Of a stretch of DNA of 5,891 nt, positions 1-5,840 are shown one piece after another. The position numbers and the translations under genes are program-made. Numbering within the stretch: the first letter of the stretch is position 1; every line of letters begins with the position of its first letter. Source of the stretch: Candidatus Faecivivens stercorigallinarum (lineage in GTDB: Bacteria; Bacillota; Clostridia; Oscillospirales; Ruminococcaceae); the NCBI GenBank assembly GCA_018715465.1, contig DVLN01000041.1, forward strand, positions 1 through 5,891, given 5' to 3'. The notes under the pieces were generated by a model. That model searched no databases and was not told where the DNA came from. It was given only the letters and a program-made list of their open reading frames with translations.

Positions 1-71
1 GAGAGTTTCTTCACCGTTTCACTGTCGGCAGCATTTACCGGCAGAAAACAAACTTCATTTGTCTGCGTCAT
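1..71 (-). CDS. 5' end of an unidentified gene, cut by the window edge
   Basis: An ATG at 71-69 opens a frame that runs without a stop to the left edge of the window. Only 23 complete codons are visible, beginning MTQTNEVCFLPVNAADSETV and continuing KKL. The start overlaps the stop of the GrpB-family gene in an ATGA arrangement, which suggests translational coupling and membership in the mutS-grpB operon. AAAAGG lies only 2 nt upstream and a second purine run (AAGGGG) is too far away, so initiation probably depends on the upstream ribosome. The pattern of a short beta-strand-like segment followed by a polar helix (PVNAADSETVKKL) resembles the N terminus of GNAT acetyltransferases, but 23 residues are too few to assign a family. 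That it is a real gene is an inference from the overlap and the open frame. Confidence 0.5.
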   Translation of the reverse strand, partial: MTQTNEVCFLPVNAADSETVKKL

Positions 72-667
72 GACCTTTTCAACCCCTTTTCGGTATCCGT
101 CTCATAACGTCCATCATACAGCTGTCTTGCCTTTTTGGTGACCGAACGGACAAAGGCGGTTTTCGCGGCAGTATATCCGTCCCGGTCATGCTCAAACTGT
201 TTCCAGAGAGACAACTTAAGCTGTTCATATTCCTTTGCCGCCTGCGGATATTCGATCAGATAATCCCGGAAATAGAGTTCGTCATGATCTCCCTCCAGCC
301 GCAGATGCAGATGGTACACCTTTTCGGCAAACCCGTTATCGGTATAACCCATATTGAAAGAAAGACGGGTTTCCCCACGGGACATCAGCGTATAACCACA
401 TCCGGTGAGCAGGCCGGCTATCTCTTCCAGATCGCTGTCCTTTCTGACTTCTACCAGAATATCCACCGTCGGTTTTGCCCAGATAGTCCCGATTGCGGTA
501 CTGCCAACATGGCTGATACGAATAATCTGTTCTGGCGGCAGTACCCGTAACACAACCGCTTGCTGTTCCCGGTACCATTCCGGCCATTCGGGATTATAGG
601 GAGTCAGGATAATCGGGAACAACTGCCACAACTGTTCCAGCGTCATTTCAGATAATCTGCTGCCCAT
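68..667 (-). CDS. GrpB family protein (UPF0157, nucleotidyltransferase-fold)
   Basis: The 199-residue product matches the GrpB/UPF0157 family, whose members have a nucleotidyltransferase-like fold and a poorly defined cellular role. Visible family marks are the N-terminal block LWQLFPIILTPYNPEWPEWY (14-32), the core signature HVGSTAIGTIWAKPTVDI (53-70) with the Lys-Pro and Asp69 typical of the putative active-site strand, and a C-terminal segment FRDYLIEYPQAAKEYEQLK. Length is close to the roughly 170-200 residues usual for the family. The ATG at 667 is preceded by AGAGG with a 7-nt spacer, which supports it over the internal Met8. It begins 14 bp after the mutS stop, so the two are almost certainly co-transcribed, and its stop overlaps the next start. 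Members are sometimes fused to dephospho-CoA kinase, but no such fusion is present. The family call is secure; substrate and function are unknown. Confidence 0.9.
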   Translation of the reverse strand: MGSRLSEMTLEQLWQLFPIILTPYNPEWPEWYREQQAVVLRVLPPEQIIRISHVGSTAIGTIWAKPTVDILVEVRKDSDLEEIAGLLTGCGYTLMSRGETRLSFNMGYTDNGFAEKVYHLHLRLEGDHDELYFRDYLIEYPQAAKEYEQLKLSLWKQFEHDRDGYTAAKTAFVRSVTKKARQLYDGRYETDTEKGLKRS

Positions 668-681
668 CTTTTATCCTCTTT

Positions 682-3408
682 TCAGATCATCATTTTTTTC
701 AGTTCATACAAAAAGTCGAGCGCGTCACGGGGTGTCATCGAATCCAAATCAGACTGACGGAGCATTCGCAGCGCCTTTTCCTCCTGCTGCTGGGTCATCG
801 AAACCTGCAGCTGCTCATTCTGTTCCAGCTGACCGCCCTGTTCTTTTGCAACCTCACGGGCTGCGGCAGCACTGTCTTCCAGCTGTTTTAAAATCACCTT
901 TGCCCGGCGGATGACCTTCTGGGGCACACCGGCAAGATGAGCAACCTCAATACCGTAGGAATCATCGGTTCCACCCCGCACAATCTTGCGAAGGAAGATG
1001 ATGTCATCTCCCCGGCGACGGACCGCAATATTATAATTGACGATACCGGGAAACTGGTTTTCCAGATCGGTCAATTCATGGTAATGGGTTGCAAACATCG
1101 TTTTGCAGCCCAGTCCCTTTTCGTTGAGGATGTACTCAACGACCGCCCGCGCAATGCTCATCCCGTCAAAAGTCGAAGTTCCGCGTCCGATCTCGTCGAG
1201 CAGCACCAGACTGCGGGGAGTCGCATTTTTGAGGATGGTGGCGACCTCACTCATCTCGACCATAAAAGTCGACTGGCCGGCTGTCAGGTCATCCGACGCA
1301 CCGACACGGGTAAAAATCCGGTCACAGACCGAGATCTCCGCCGACTGAGCCGGAACAAATGACCCGATCTGGGCCATAATCGTAATCAATGCCACCTGCC
1401 GCATATAGGTGGATTTACCGGCCATATTCGGTCCGGTGATAATTGCAATCCGGTTGGAGGCGCCATCCAGCAGGGTATCGTTGGGAATAAACGAGGTGTT
1501 TTCCTTTTTGCCGGCCAGCCCGCTCTCAGCGCTCAGTTTTTCGACCACTGGATGCCGTCCGCCGATAATATGAATCTTGCCGGAAATAGTCACCTCCGGC
1601 CGGACATAACGGTTCTGAACCGCAACATCCGCCAGAGAGGCCAGCACATCCAGTTCGGCCACAGCAGCAGCAGTCTTTTCAATCACCGGCAGACGCTGCT
1701 GCACCCGTTTGCGGACATCCTCATACATCTCCGCCTCCAGCGCGAGCACCTTTTCAGTCGCGTAAAGCATCCGGTTTTCCAGATCCTTCAGTTCCTGATT
1801 GATATACCGTTCACCGCCGACCAGCGTCTGTTTACGCACCCATTCCGCAGGAACCTGGCTGATAAATGACTTGGACACTTCTATATAATAGCCAAAAACA
1901 CGATTGTATCCAACCTTGAGCGTTTTAATCCCGGTTGCTTCCTTTTCCCGCTCTTCCAGCTCCAGTAGATAGTCCCGGGCGTTTACCTGCAAATCGGTCA
2001 GCTCGTCCAGTTCACTCGAGTACCCCTTCCGAATCACACCGCCGTCCTTCATCGTTGGCGGACAGTCGGGATTGATCGCCTTTTCAATCAGTTCCCGCAC
2101 ATCATCCAGCACATCCAGATTTTCGTCCAGTTCGCGAAGCCGGGCAGCCTCAAGTGTTCGGGTCACTGCTTTGATTTGGGGCAGGTGCCCGGCAGCGGTT
2201 GCCAGCGCGAGCAGATCCCGCGGGCCAACCGTCCTGTAAACGACCTTGGTCATCAGCCGCTGCAGATCATAGACCCCCGACAGCCCGTCAATCAGATCAC
2301 CGCGTTCAACCGTCTTATTGAAGAGCTCCGCGACAGCAGCCTGACGGCGACCGATATGCACAACATTGAGCAGCGGCTGTTCGAGATATTTGCGCATCAG
2401 CCGCTTGCCCATTGCAGTTTTGGTATGGTCGAGCACCCACAGCAGTGAACCGCGCTTTTCCCTTGAACGCATTGTCTCGGTCAGTTCAAGATTGCGTCTA
2501 GCGGTCAGGTCAAGGGCAAGGTATTTTTCCTCAGTATAACAGGTCAGGCCGGTCAGCCGCTGGATGCCATTTTTCTGGGTCTGGATCAGATAGGACAGCA
2601 GGCTGCCGACCGCCCGCAGTGCCAGTTTCCGTCCTTCCGGTTCGAGTTTTTCCAGCGACTCCGGCTGAAACTGCTGCACCACCAGCTGTTCCAGCGTCTC
2701 ATCCTGGTAATCCTCTTCTGCTACAAAGTTCTGTACACATTCCAGCCGTCCGCGAATAAACGCCTGTAACTCTTCATTTGCACTGCATGCCGGGCTGACC
2801 AGCAGCTCACGGGGTGAGAACCTGGACAATTCGTCAATCAGTGTACGAACAATCTCCTTGCTATTCAGTTCGGCAAACTGCATCTCACCGGTCGAGATAT
2901 CCGCAAAGCAGACACCCGCACTCATTCCCTCAGCCGGCAGATAAACCGATCCGATATAATTGTTTTCATCCTCCGGCAGCATTGTGCTTTCGATTACTGT
3001 TCCGGGGGTAGTGATGCGGATGACCTCCCGTTTGACGACACCTTTTGCCAGATAGGGGGATTCTACCTGTTCGCAGATCGCGACCTTATATCCCTTTTCC
3101 ACCAGCTTCTGAACATAGGTATCCGAGGAGACATGCGGGATGCCGCACATTGGCGCCCGTCCCGGCAGGCCACAGTTTTTGCCGGTCAACGTCAGCTCCA
3201 GCTCCCGCGAAACCGTCAGCGCATCATCAAAAAACATTTCATAAAAATCACCCAGACGGAAGAATACAATATATCCGTCATACTGGTGTTTTACATTCAG
3301 ATACTGCTGCATCATCGGTGAAAGTTTGCTTTCGTCCCGGAGCAGCGGCTCCCATTCTTCCTTTGTCAGCAGTTCGCCCGACCGGGCCGCTTCCATTTCT
3401 TCCGGCAT
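682..3408 (-). CDS. mutS: DNA mismatch repair protein MutS
   Basis: MutS is the cytoplasmic ATPase that recognises mispaired bases and small loops, then recruits MutL to start strand-specific repair. All domains are visible (numbering from the chosen start, 908 aa). The mismatch-binding domain has the Phe-x-Glu motif in GDFYEMFF (FYE at 55-57) and CGIPHV; connector and lever/clamp domains follow; the ATPase has Walker A GPNMAGKST (659-667), DDLTAGQSTFMVEMSEV, Walker B LLDEIGRGTST (Asp738) and the FATHYHEL H-loop (His775). The C terminus DSMTPRDALDFLYELKKM is the family's terminal helical element. Start choice: the frame extends to a TTG at 3462, but this lies about 2 nt after the predicted transcription start, so it is unlikely. 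ATG 3408 has AAAGG 9 nt upstream. ATG 3417 (three codons longer) has the same purines with no spacer and remains possible. Either start leaves about 20 extra residues before the mismatch domain compared with E. coli MutS. It leads an operon with the GrpB-family gene. Confidence 0.97.
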   Translation of the reverse strand: MPEEMEAARSGELLTKEEWEPLLRDESKLSPMMQQYLNVKHQYDGYIVFFRLGDFYEMFFDDALTVSRELELTLTGKNCGLPGRAPMCGIPHVSSDTYVQKLVEKGYKVAICEQVESPYLAKGVVKREVIRITTPGTVIESTMLPEDENNYIGSVYLPAEGMSAGVCFADISTGEMQFAELNSKEIVRTLIDELSRFSPRELLVSPACSANEELQAFIRGRLECVQNFVAEEDYQDETLEQLVVQQFQPESLEKLEPEGRKLALRAVGSLLSYLIQTQKNGIQRLTGLTCYTEEKYLALDLTARRNLELTETMRSREKRGSLLWVLDHTKTAMGKRLMRKYLEQPLLNVVHIGRRQAAVAELFNKTVERGDLIDGLSGVYDLQRLMTKVVYRTVGPRDLLALATAAGHLPQIKAVTRTLEAARLRELDENLDVLDDVRELIEKAINPDCPPTMKDGGVIRKGYSSELDELTDLQVNARDYLLELEEREKEATGIKTLKVGYNRVFGYYIEVSKSFISQVPAEWVRKQTLVGGERYINQELKDLENRMLYATEKVLALEAEMYEDVRKRVQQRLPVIEKTAAAVAELDVLASLADVAVQNRYVRPEVTISGKIHIIGGRHPVVEKLSAESGLAGKKENTSFIPNDTLLDGASNRIAIITGPNMAGKSTYMRQVALITIMAQIGSFVPAQSAEISVCDRIFTRVGASDDLTAGQSTFMVEMSEVATILKNATPRSLVLLDEIGRGTSTFDGMSIARAVVEYILNEKGLGCKTMFATHYHELTDLENQFPGIVNYNIAVRRRGDDIIFLRKIVRGGTDDSYGIEVAHLAGVPQKVIRRAKVILKQLEDSAAAAREVAKEQGGQLEQNEQLQVSMTQQQEEKALRMLRQSDLDSMTPRDALDFLYELKKMMI

Positions 3409-3463
3409 ATCCGCCATCCTTTCCACACATCCCTGCGGCCTGGCTGGTCGATGCAAGGCCAAT

Positions 3464-3481
3464 TATGCTTATTATAGCATA
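3464..3481. promoter_or_regulatory. inverted repeat around the mutS -10 box (possible operator)
   Basis: TATGCT and AGCATA form perfect 6-bp arms separated by 6 bp. The TATAAT -10 hexamer (3476-3471, minus strand) occupies the spacer and one base of an arm, and the predicted transcription start falls at the end of the other arm. A dimeric repressor bound here would block RNA polymerase. The arms do not resemble a LexA box I can recognise. With arms this short and AT-rich, chance is a real alternative. Confidence 0.25.
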
Positions 3482-3500
3482 CCGCAGGCAAAAATAGCAA
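3471..3500 (-). promoter_or_regulatory. sigma-A-type promoter of mutS
   Basis: On the minus strand a perfect TATAAT (3476-3471) lies 18 bp downstream of TTGCTA (3500-3495, four of six matches to TTGACA). Transcription would start near 3464, giving a leader of roughly 45-55 nt before the ATG candidates at 3417 and 3408. The promoter sits after the terminator that ends the upstream fakA unit, so mutS has its own transcription unit. Confidence 0.6.
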
Positions 3501-3561
3501 CCAAACATCTGTGAACGAAAGGCATCGTTTTTTCATCTGGCACACACCTGTCACAAGACGC

Positions 3562-3590
3562 AAAAAAGCGCAGCCTGTTACAGCTGCGCT
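3562..3590 (-). terminator. rho-independent terminator after fakA
   Basis: Read on the minus strand, AGCGCAGC (3590-3583) and GCTGCGCT (3574-3567) form a perfect 8-bp GC-rich stem with an 8-nt loop. A run of six T (3567-3562) follows directly. The hairpin begins 13 nt after the fakA stop codon. It separates the asp23-fakA unit from mutS. On the plus strand there is no comparable T-run after the stem, so it acts mainly in the minus direction. Confidence 0.88.
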
Positions 3591-3603
3591 CCAAAACGCC
3601 ATC

Positions 3604-5244
3604 TTATTCCACCGAGATAATATAATAATACACAGGCTGGCCGCCGTTGACCAGATTGATCTCAATATCATCACTGATCTTGGCACGCAGCAGCTCATAA
3701 GCAGAAGCTGCCATATCTTCCGAAACATCGCTGCCGTAGATCACCGTAATAAAGCTGGAAGATTTGCCGACCATCGAACGGGTCAGTTTGAGGACTGCTT
3801 TGTTCAGGTCCTTCTCGACAAAAGCCAGCTTGCCGTTTTCCATCGCGAGGATTTCTCCTTCTTTGATGGAATGACCGCCAAACTCACTGTCCCGCGCAGC
3901 AAAGGTAATCTGACCAGTCTGGACATTGTCCAGCGCACGGGTCATATTCAACCGGTTTTCCGAAAACTCAGCATCCGGGTCGAATGCCAGCATGGCCGTA
4001 ATTCCCTGCGGGATGGTACGGGTCGGCAGCACGCATACCCGCCGGTCAGCCAGCCGGACAGCCTGTTCAGCTGCCATGATGATATTCTTGTTGTTGGGCA
4101 GGACAAAAACGGTCTGTGCGGGCGTAGCCTGGATTGCATGCAGGATATCGTCGGTCGATGGGTTCATCGTCTGGCCGCCGGTGACCACCTGATTGACACC
4201 CAGATCAGAGAACAGCGCCTGTACACCGGCGCCCGCCGCAACTGCAACAAATCCATACGGGATATCAGGATCGACCGGAACATAATCCGCGTTCTCCTCC
4301 TGCTGGTCAGCCTGTAACACCTGTTCGGTATGCTGTTCCCGCATATTTTCAATCTTAAGGGAGGTCAGCGCACCAAATTTCAGGCCCTCTTCAATCGCGT
4401 TGCCGGGATGGTTGGAATGAACATGGACTTTGATAATATCCTCATCATCCACCACAACAACACAGTCACCAATTGACTCAAGGTAGGCACGCAGTTTGAG
4501 TGCATCCTCACAGCCCGGTGCTTTCATAACAATAAACTCGGTGCAGTAGGTAAATTTGATGTCGCCCTCTGCTTCCGCAACAGCGCTGCGTTTGGGGGCT
4601 GCTTTTTTCTCCGCCGCCTCAGCGGATGCAACAACCTGTCCGCCCTTAAAGACATCCAGCATCGCGCCAAAGATCACACACAATCCCTTGCCGCCCGCGT
4701 CAACAACCCCTGCCTTTTTGAGGACAGGCAGCATTTCCGGGGTTTTTGCCAGCGTCTCTTCCGCCTGACTGACAATTGCACTGAACACCTCGACCGGATC
4801 ATTGGTGGAAAGGGCGACCTCGCTGCCCTTTTCAGCCGCTTCACGTGCGACTGTCAGAATCGTGCCTTCGGTCGGTTTCATAACCGCTTTATAAGCAGCT
4901 TCCACGCCCAGCGTCAAAGCATCCGACAGATCCTGTCCGGTTGCCTCCTGTTTGCCGGCAAGCCCTTTAGAAAAGCCGCGGAACAGCAGCGACAGGATGA
5001 CGCCCGAATTACCGCGCGCGCCACGCAGCAGTGCAGAGGCGGCTGTCTTGGCAGTTTCCTCCACAGTAGGGCTGCGAAGCAGCTCCAGCTCCCGTACCGA
5101 CGCACCGATGGTCATGGACATATTGGTCCCGGTATCGCCATCAGGTACCGGAAATACATTCAATTCATCGACTTTCTGTTTCTGGTTTGCGATGACATGA
5201 GCCGCGGAAATAATCGCGTCCCGCAGGATGATTCCGTTTATCAC
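3604..5244 (-). CDS. fakA: fatty acid kinase catalytic subunit FakA (YloV, DAK2 domain)
   Basis: FakA is the ATP-dependent cytoplasmic kinase that phosphorylates fatty acids held by FakB (DegV-family) carriers, making acyl-phosphate for phospholipid synthesis in Firmicutes. The 546 residues match the usual full length of about 550. The N-terminal DhaL/DAK2 domain (about 1-200) has the metal/nucleotide loop NVFPVPDGDTGTNM (29-42, Asp35 and Asp37), LLRGARGNSGVI (72-83), KPTEGTILTVARE (123-135) and GVVDAGGKGL (179-188). An Ala/Lys/Glu-rich linker (about 203-227) leads to the middle domain with YCTEFIV (Cys234) and VHVHSNHPG (His274, His276). From what I recall of FakA structures, such Cys/His residues bind zinc. 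The C-terminal domain, ending GGQPVYYYIISVE, is the DegV-like part expected to contact FakB. The start is GTG at 5244, with AAGGAG 9 nt upstream. It is the second gene of the asp23-fakA unit and is followed by a strong terminator. No fakB lies in the window. Confidence 0.95.
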   Translation of the reverse strand: MINGIILRDAIISAAHVIANQKQKVDELNVFPVPDGDTGTNMSMTIGASVRELELLRSPTVEETAKTAASALLRGARGNSGVILSLLFRGFSKGLAGKQEATGQDLSDALTLGVEAAYKAVMKPTEGTILTVAREAAEKGSEVALSTNDPVEVFSAIVSQAEETLAKTPEMLPVLKKAGVVDAGGKGLCVIFGAMLDVFKGGQVVASAEAAEKKAAPKRSAVAEAEGDIKFTYCTEFIVMKAPGCEDALKLRAYLESIGDCVVVVDDEDIIKVHVHSNHPGNAIEEGLKFGALTSLKIENMREQHTEQVLQADQQEENADYVPVDPDIPYGFVAVAAGAGVQALFSDLGVNQVVTGGQTMNPSTDDILHAIQATPAQTVFVLPNNKNIIMAAEQAVRLADRRVCVLPTRTIPQGITAMLAFDPDAEFSENRLNMTRALDNVQTGQITFAARDSEFGGHSIKEGEILAMENGKLAFVEKDLNKAVLKLTRSMVGKSSSFITVIYGSDVSEDMAASAYELLRAKISDDIEINLVNGGQPVYYYIISVE

Positions 5245-5253
5245 GTTTGTGCA

Positions 5254-5259
5254 CTCCTT
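5254..5259 (-). promoter_or_regulatory. ribosome binding site that fixes the GTG start of fakA
   Basis: AAGGAG on the minus strand, 9 nt before the GTG at 5244. This strong site supports GTG as the true start. Just upstream, GGCAG and CTGCC (5264-5278) can form a 5-bp hairpin with a 5-nt loop that would leave the site exposed. Confidence 0.75.
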
Positions 5260-5303
5260 ACTGGGCAGGGTTACTGCCTCGTTGCTGTTTTAATGAAATG
5301 GGT

Positions 5304-5341
5304 GCTGACTAAAAATCAGCGCTGACCAAAAAATCAGCTGA
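5304..5341. repeat. tandem GCTGA/TCAGC inverted-repeat cluster between asp23 and fakA
   Basis: Two consecutive units each have the form GCTGA, 7-8 nt of mostly A (plus strand), TCAGC: 5304-5320 and 5321-5338. Their junction creates the perfect 10-bp palindrome TCAGCGCTGA (5316-5325), and TCAGCTGA (5334-5341) is a second palindrome. The cluster overlaps the asp23 stop codon (5336-5334). In the minus-strand transcript each unit can fold as a 5-bp hairpin with a U-rich loop. The U tracts are inside the loops rather than after the stems, so this is not a normal terminator. It may be a processing or attenuation element, or simple local duplication. Confidence 0.55.
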
Positions 5342-5678
5342 CCTGCATTCCTTCCACATATACATTCACTGCCGCGACGCCGATTCCGGTAACGTCCTCC
5401 ACCGTATAGGTGATTTTATGGACAATGCTCGTCACGATCGCAGAGATATTGATGCCATAGGTGACCTGGATATGAAGGTCAATCACCAGCTTGCCATTTT
5501 TTCCCCGGATCACGACGCTCTTCTGCGGCTGGGTAGACAGCAGGCGGCCTTTTTTGCGGGGACGGACAGGTGCCAGTCCCGCGACGCCGAACGAATCACT
5601 GAGCGCGTCACCGATCAGAGAGATAAAAAACTGCTCTGAAATTTCGATCGTACCGAGATGGTTCTCCATTTTTATCAT
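5334..5678 (-). CDS. Asp23/Gls24 family protein (YloU-like)
   Basis: The 114-residue product belongs to the Asp23/Gls24 family of small Firmicute proteins linked to the cell envelope and alkaline or envelope stress; this short form is the YloU-like member found next to fakA. Family marks are the N-terminal helix region LGTIEISEQFFISLIGDAL (8-26), a central strand pair VVIRGKNGKLVIDLHIQVTYG and the C-terminal helix-strand IVHKITYTVEDVTGIGVAAV followed by NVYVEGM. There is no signal peptide or membrane segment, so it should be cytoplasmic or peripheral. The ATG at 5678 has AAAGGGG 8 nt upstream (5693-5687); Met4 is a weaker alternative. It is the first gene after the minus-strand promoter at 5759-5731 and lies 89 bp before fakA, so the pair is probably one transcript. 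The family name is secure; the molecular role of this short version is not established. Its proximity to fakA hints at a membrane-lipid connection, which is inference. Confidence 0.93.
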   Translation of the reverse strand: MIKMENHLGTIEISEQFFISLIGDALSDSFGVAGLAPVRPRKKGRLLSTQPQKSVVIRGKNGKLVIDLHIQVTYGINISAIVTSIVHKITYTVEDVTGIGVAAVNVYVEGMQVS

Positions 5679-5730
5679 ATGTCATACCCCTTTCCAGGTA
5701 AAATCCAAGCGCAAATCTCTATACAGATTC

Positions 5731-5759
5731 ATTTTAATCTACAACGGATCGTTTGTCAA
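5731..5759 (-). promoter_or_regulatory. strong sigma-A-type promoter of asp23-fakA
   Basis: On the minus strand, TTGACA (5759-5754, perfect -35) is followed after exactly 17 bp by TAAAAT (5736-5731, five of six matches to TATAAT). Transcription would begin near 5724, giving a leader of about 46 nt before the asp23-family ATG at 5678. Confidence 0.8.
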
Positions 5760-5802
5760 GCGATTCAGAATTTTCTGTAAAATCCTCTTGTAGGAGTACA
5801 AT
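5753..5802 (+). promoter_or_regulatory. candidate plus-strand promoter(s) for the divergent gene beyond the window
   Basis: TTGTCA (5753-5758, five of six matches to -35) is followed by TGTAAA at 17 bp (5776-5781) or by the better hexamer TAAAAT at 19 bp (5778-5783). A second -10 candidate, TACAAT (5797-5802, five of six), has only a weak -35 (CTGTAA, 16-bp spacer). Which is used cannot be decided by reading. The TTGTCA box overlaps the -35 of the minus-strand asp23 promoter by five bases. The existence of a plus-strand promoter is supported mainly by the strong plus-strand Shine-Dalgarno site at the right edge. Confidence 0.4.
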
Positions 5803-5840
5803 ACATATTGGACAATTAACAAAAAAAGAAAGAAGAATAC

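Noticed and set aside
937..1362. Plus-strand open frames inside mutS (937-1362 and others up to about 3497)
   Set aside because: They lie opposite conserved MutS ATPase and mismatch-domain sequence, show no protein family character and have no promoter or ribosome binding site.
3460..3462. TTG as start of mutS
   Set aside because: It is about 2 nt from the predicted transcription start, lacks a Shine-Dalgarno site, and would add an unconserved 18-residue segment.
3514..3533. Plus-strand hairpin AACGA/TCGTT with a following T-run, as a terminator
   Set aside because: The stem has only 5 AT-containing pairs, the T-run begins inside the stem, and no plus-strand gene precedes it.
3506..3539. 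Direct repeat CATCTG at 3506-3511 and 3534-3539 in the fakA-mutS spacer
   Set aside because: A 6-bp repeat 28 bp apart is expected by chance and has no further symmetry.
3366..3728. Minus-strand 120-codon frame spanning the fakA 3' end, its terminator and the mutS 5' end
   Set aside because: It crosses a strong terminator and a promoter and overlaps two well-supported genes in another frame.
3511..4317. Long plus-strand open frame (268 codons) opposite the 3' part of fakA
   Set aside because: It is fully antisense to a clear fakA coding region, crosses the fakA terminator, has no recognisable family motif and no good ribosome binding site; it is a shadow of fakA codon use.
5491..5793. Plus-strand 100-codon frame across the asp23 start and upstream region
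   Set aside because: It is antisense to the asp23-family gene and its promoter, with no motif or ribosome binding site.
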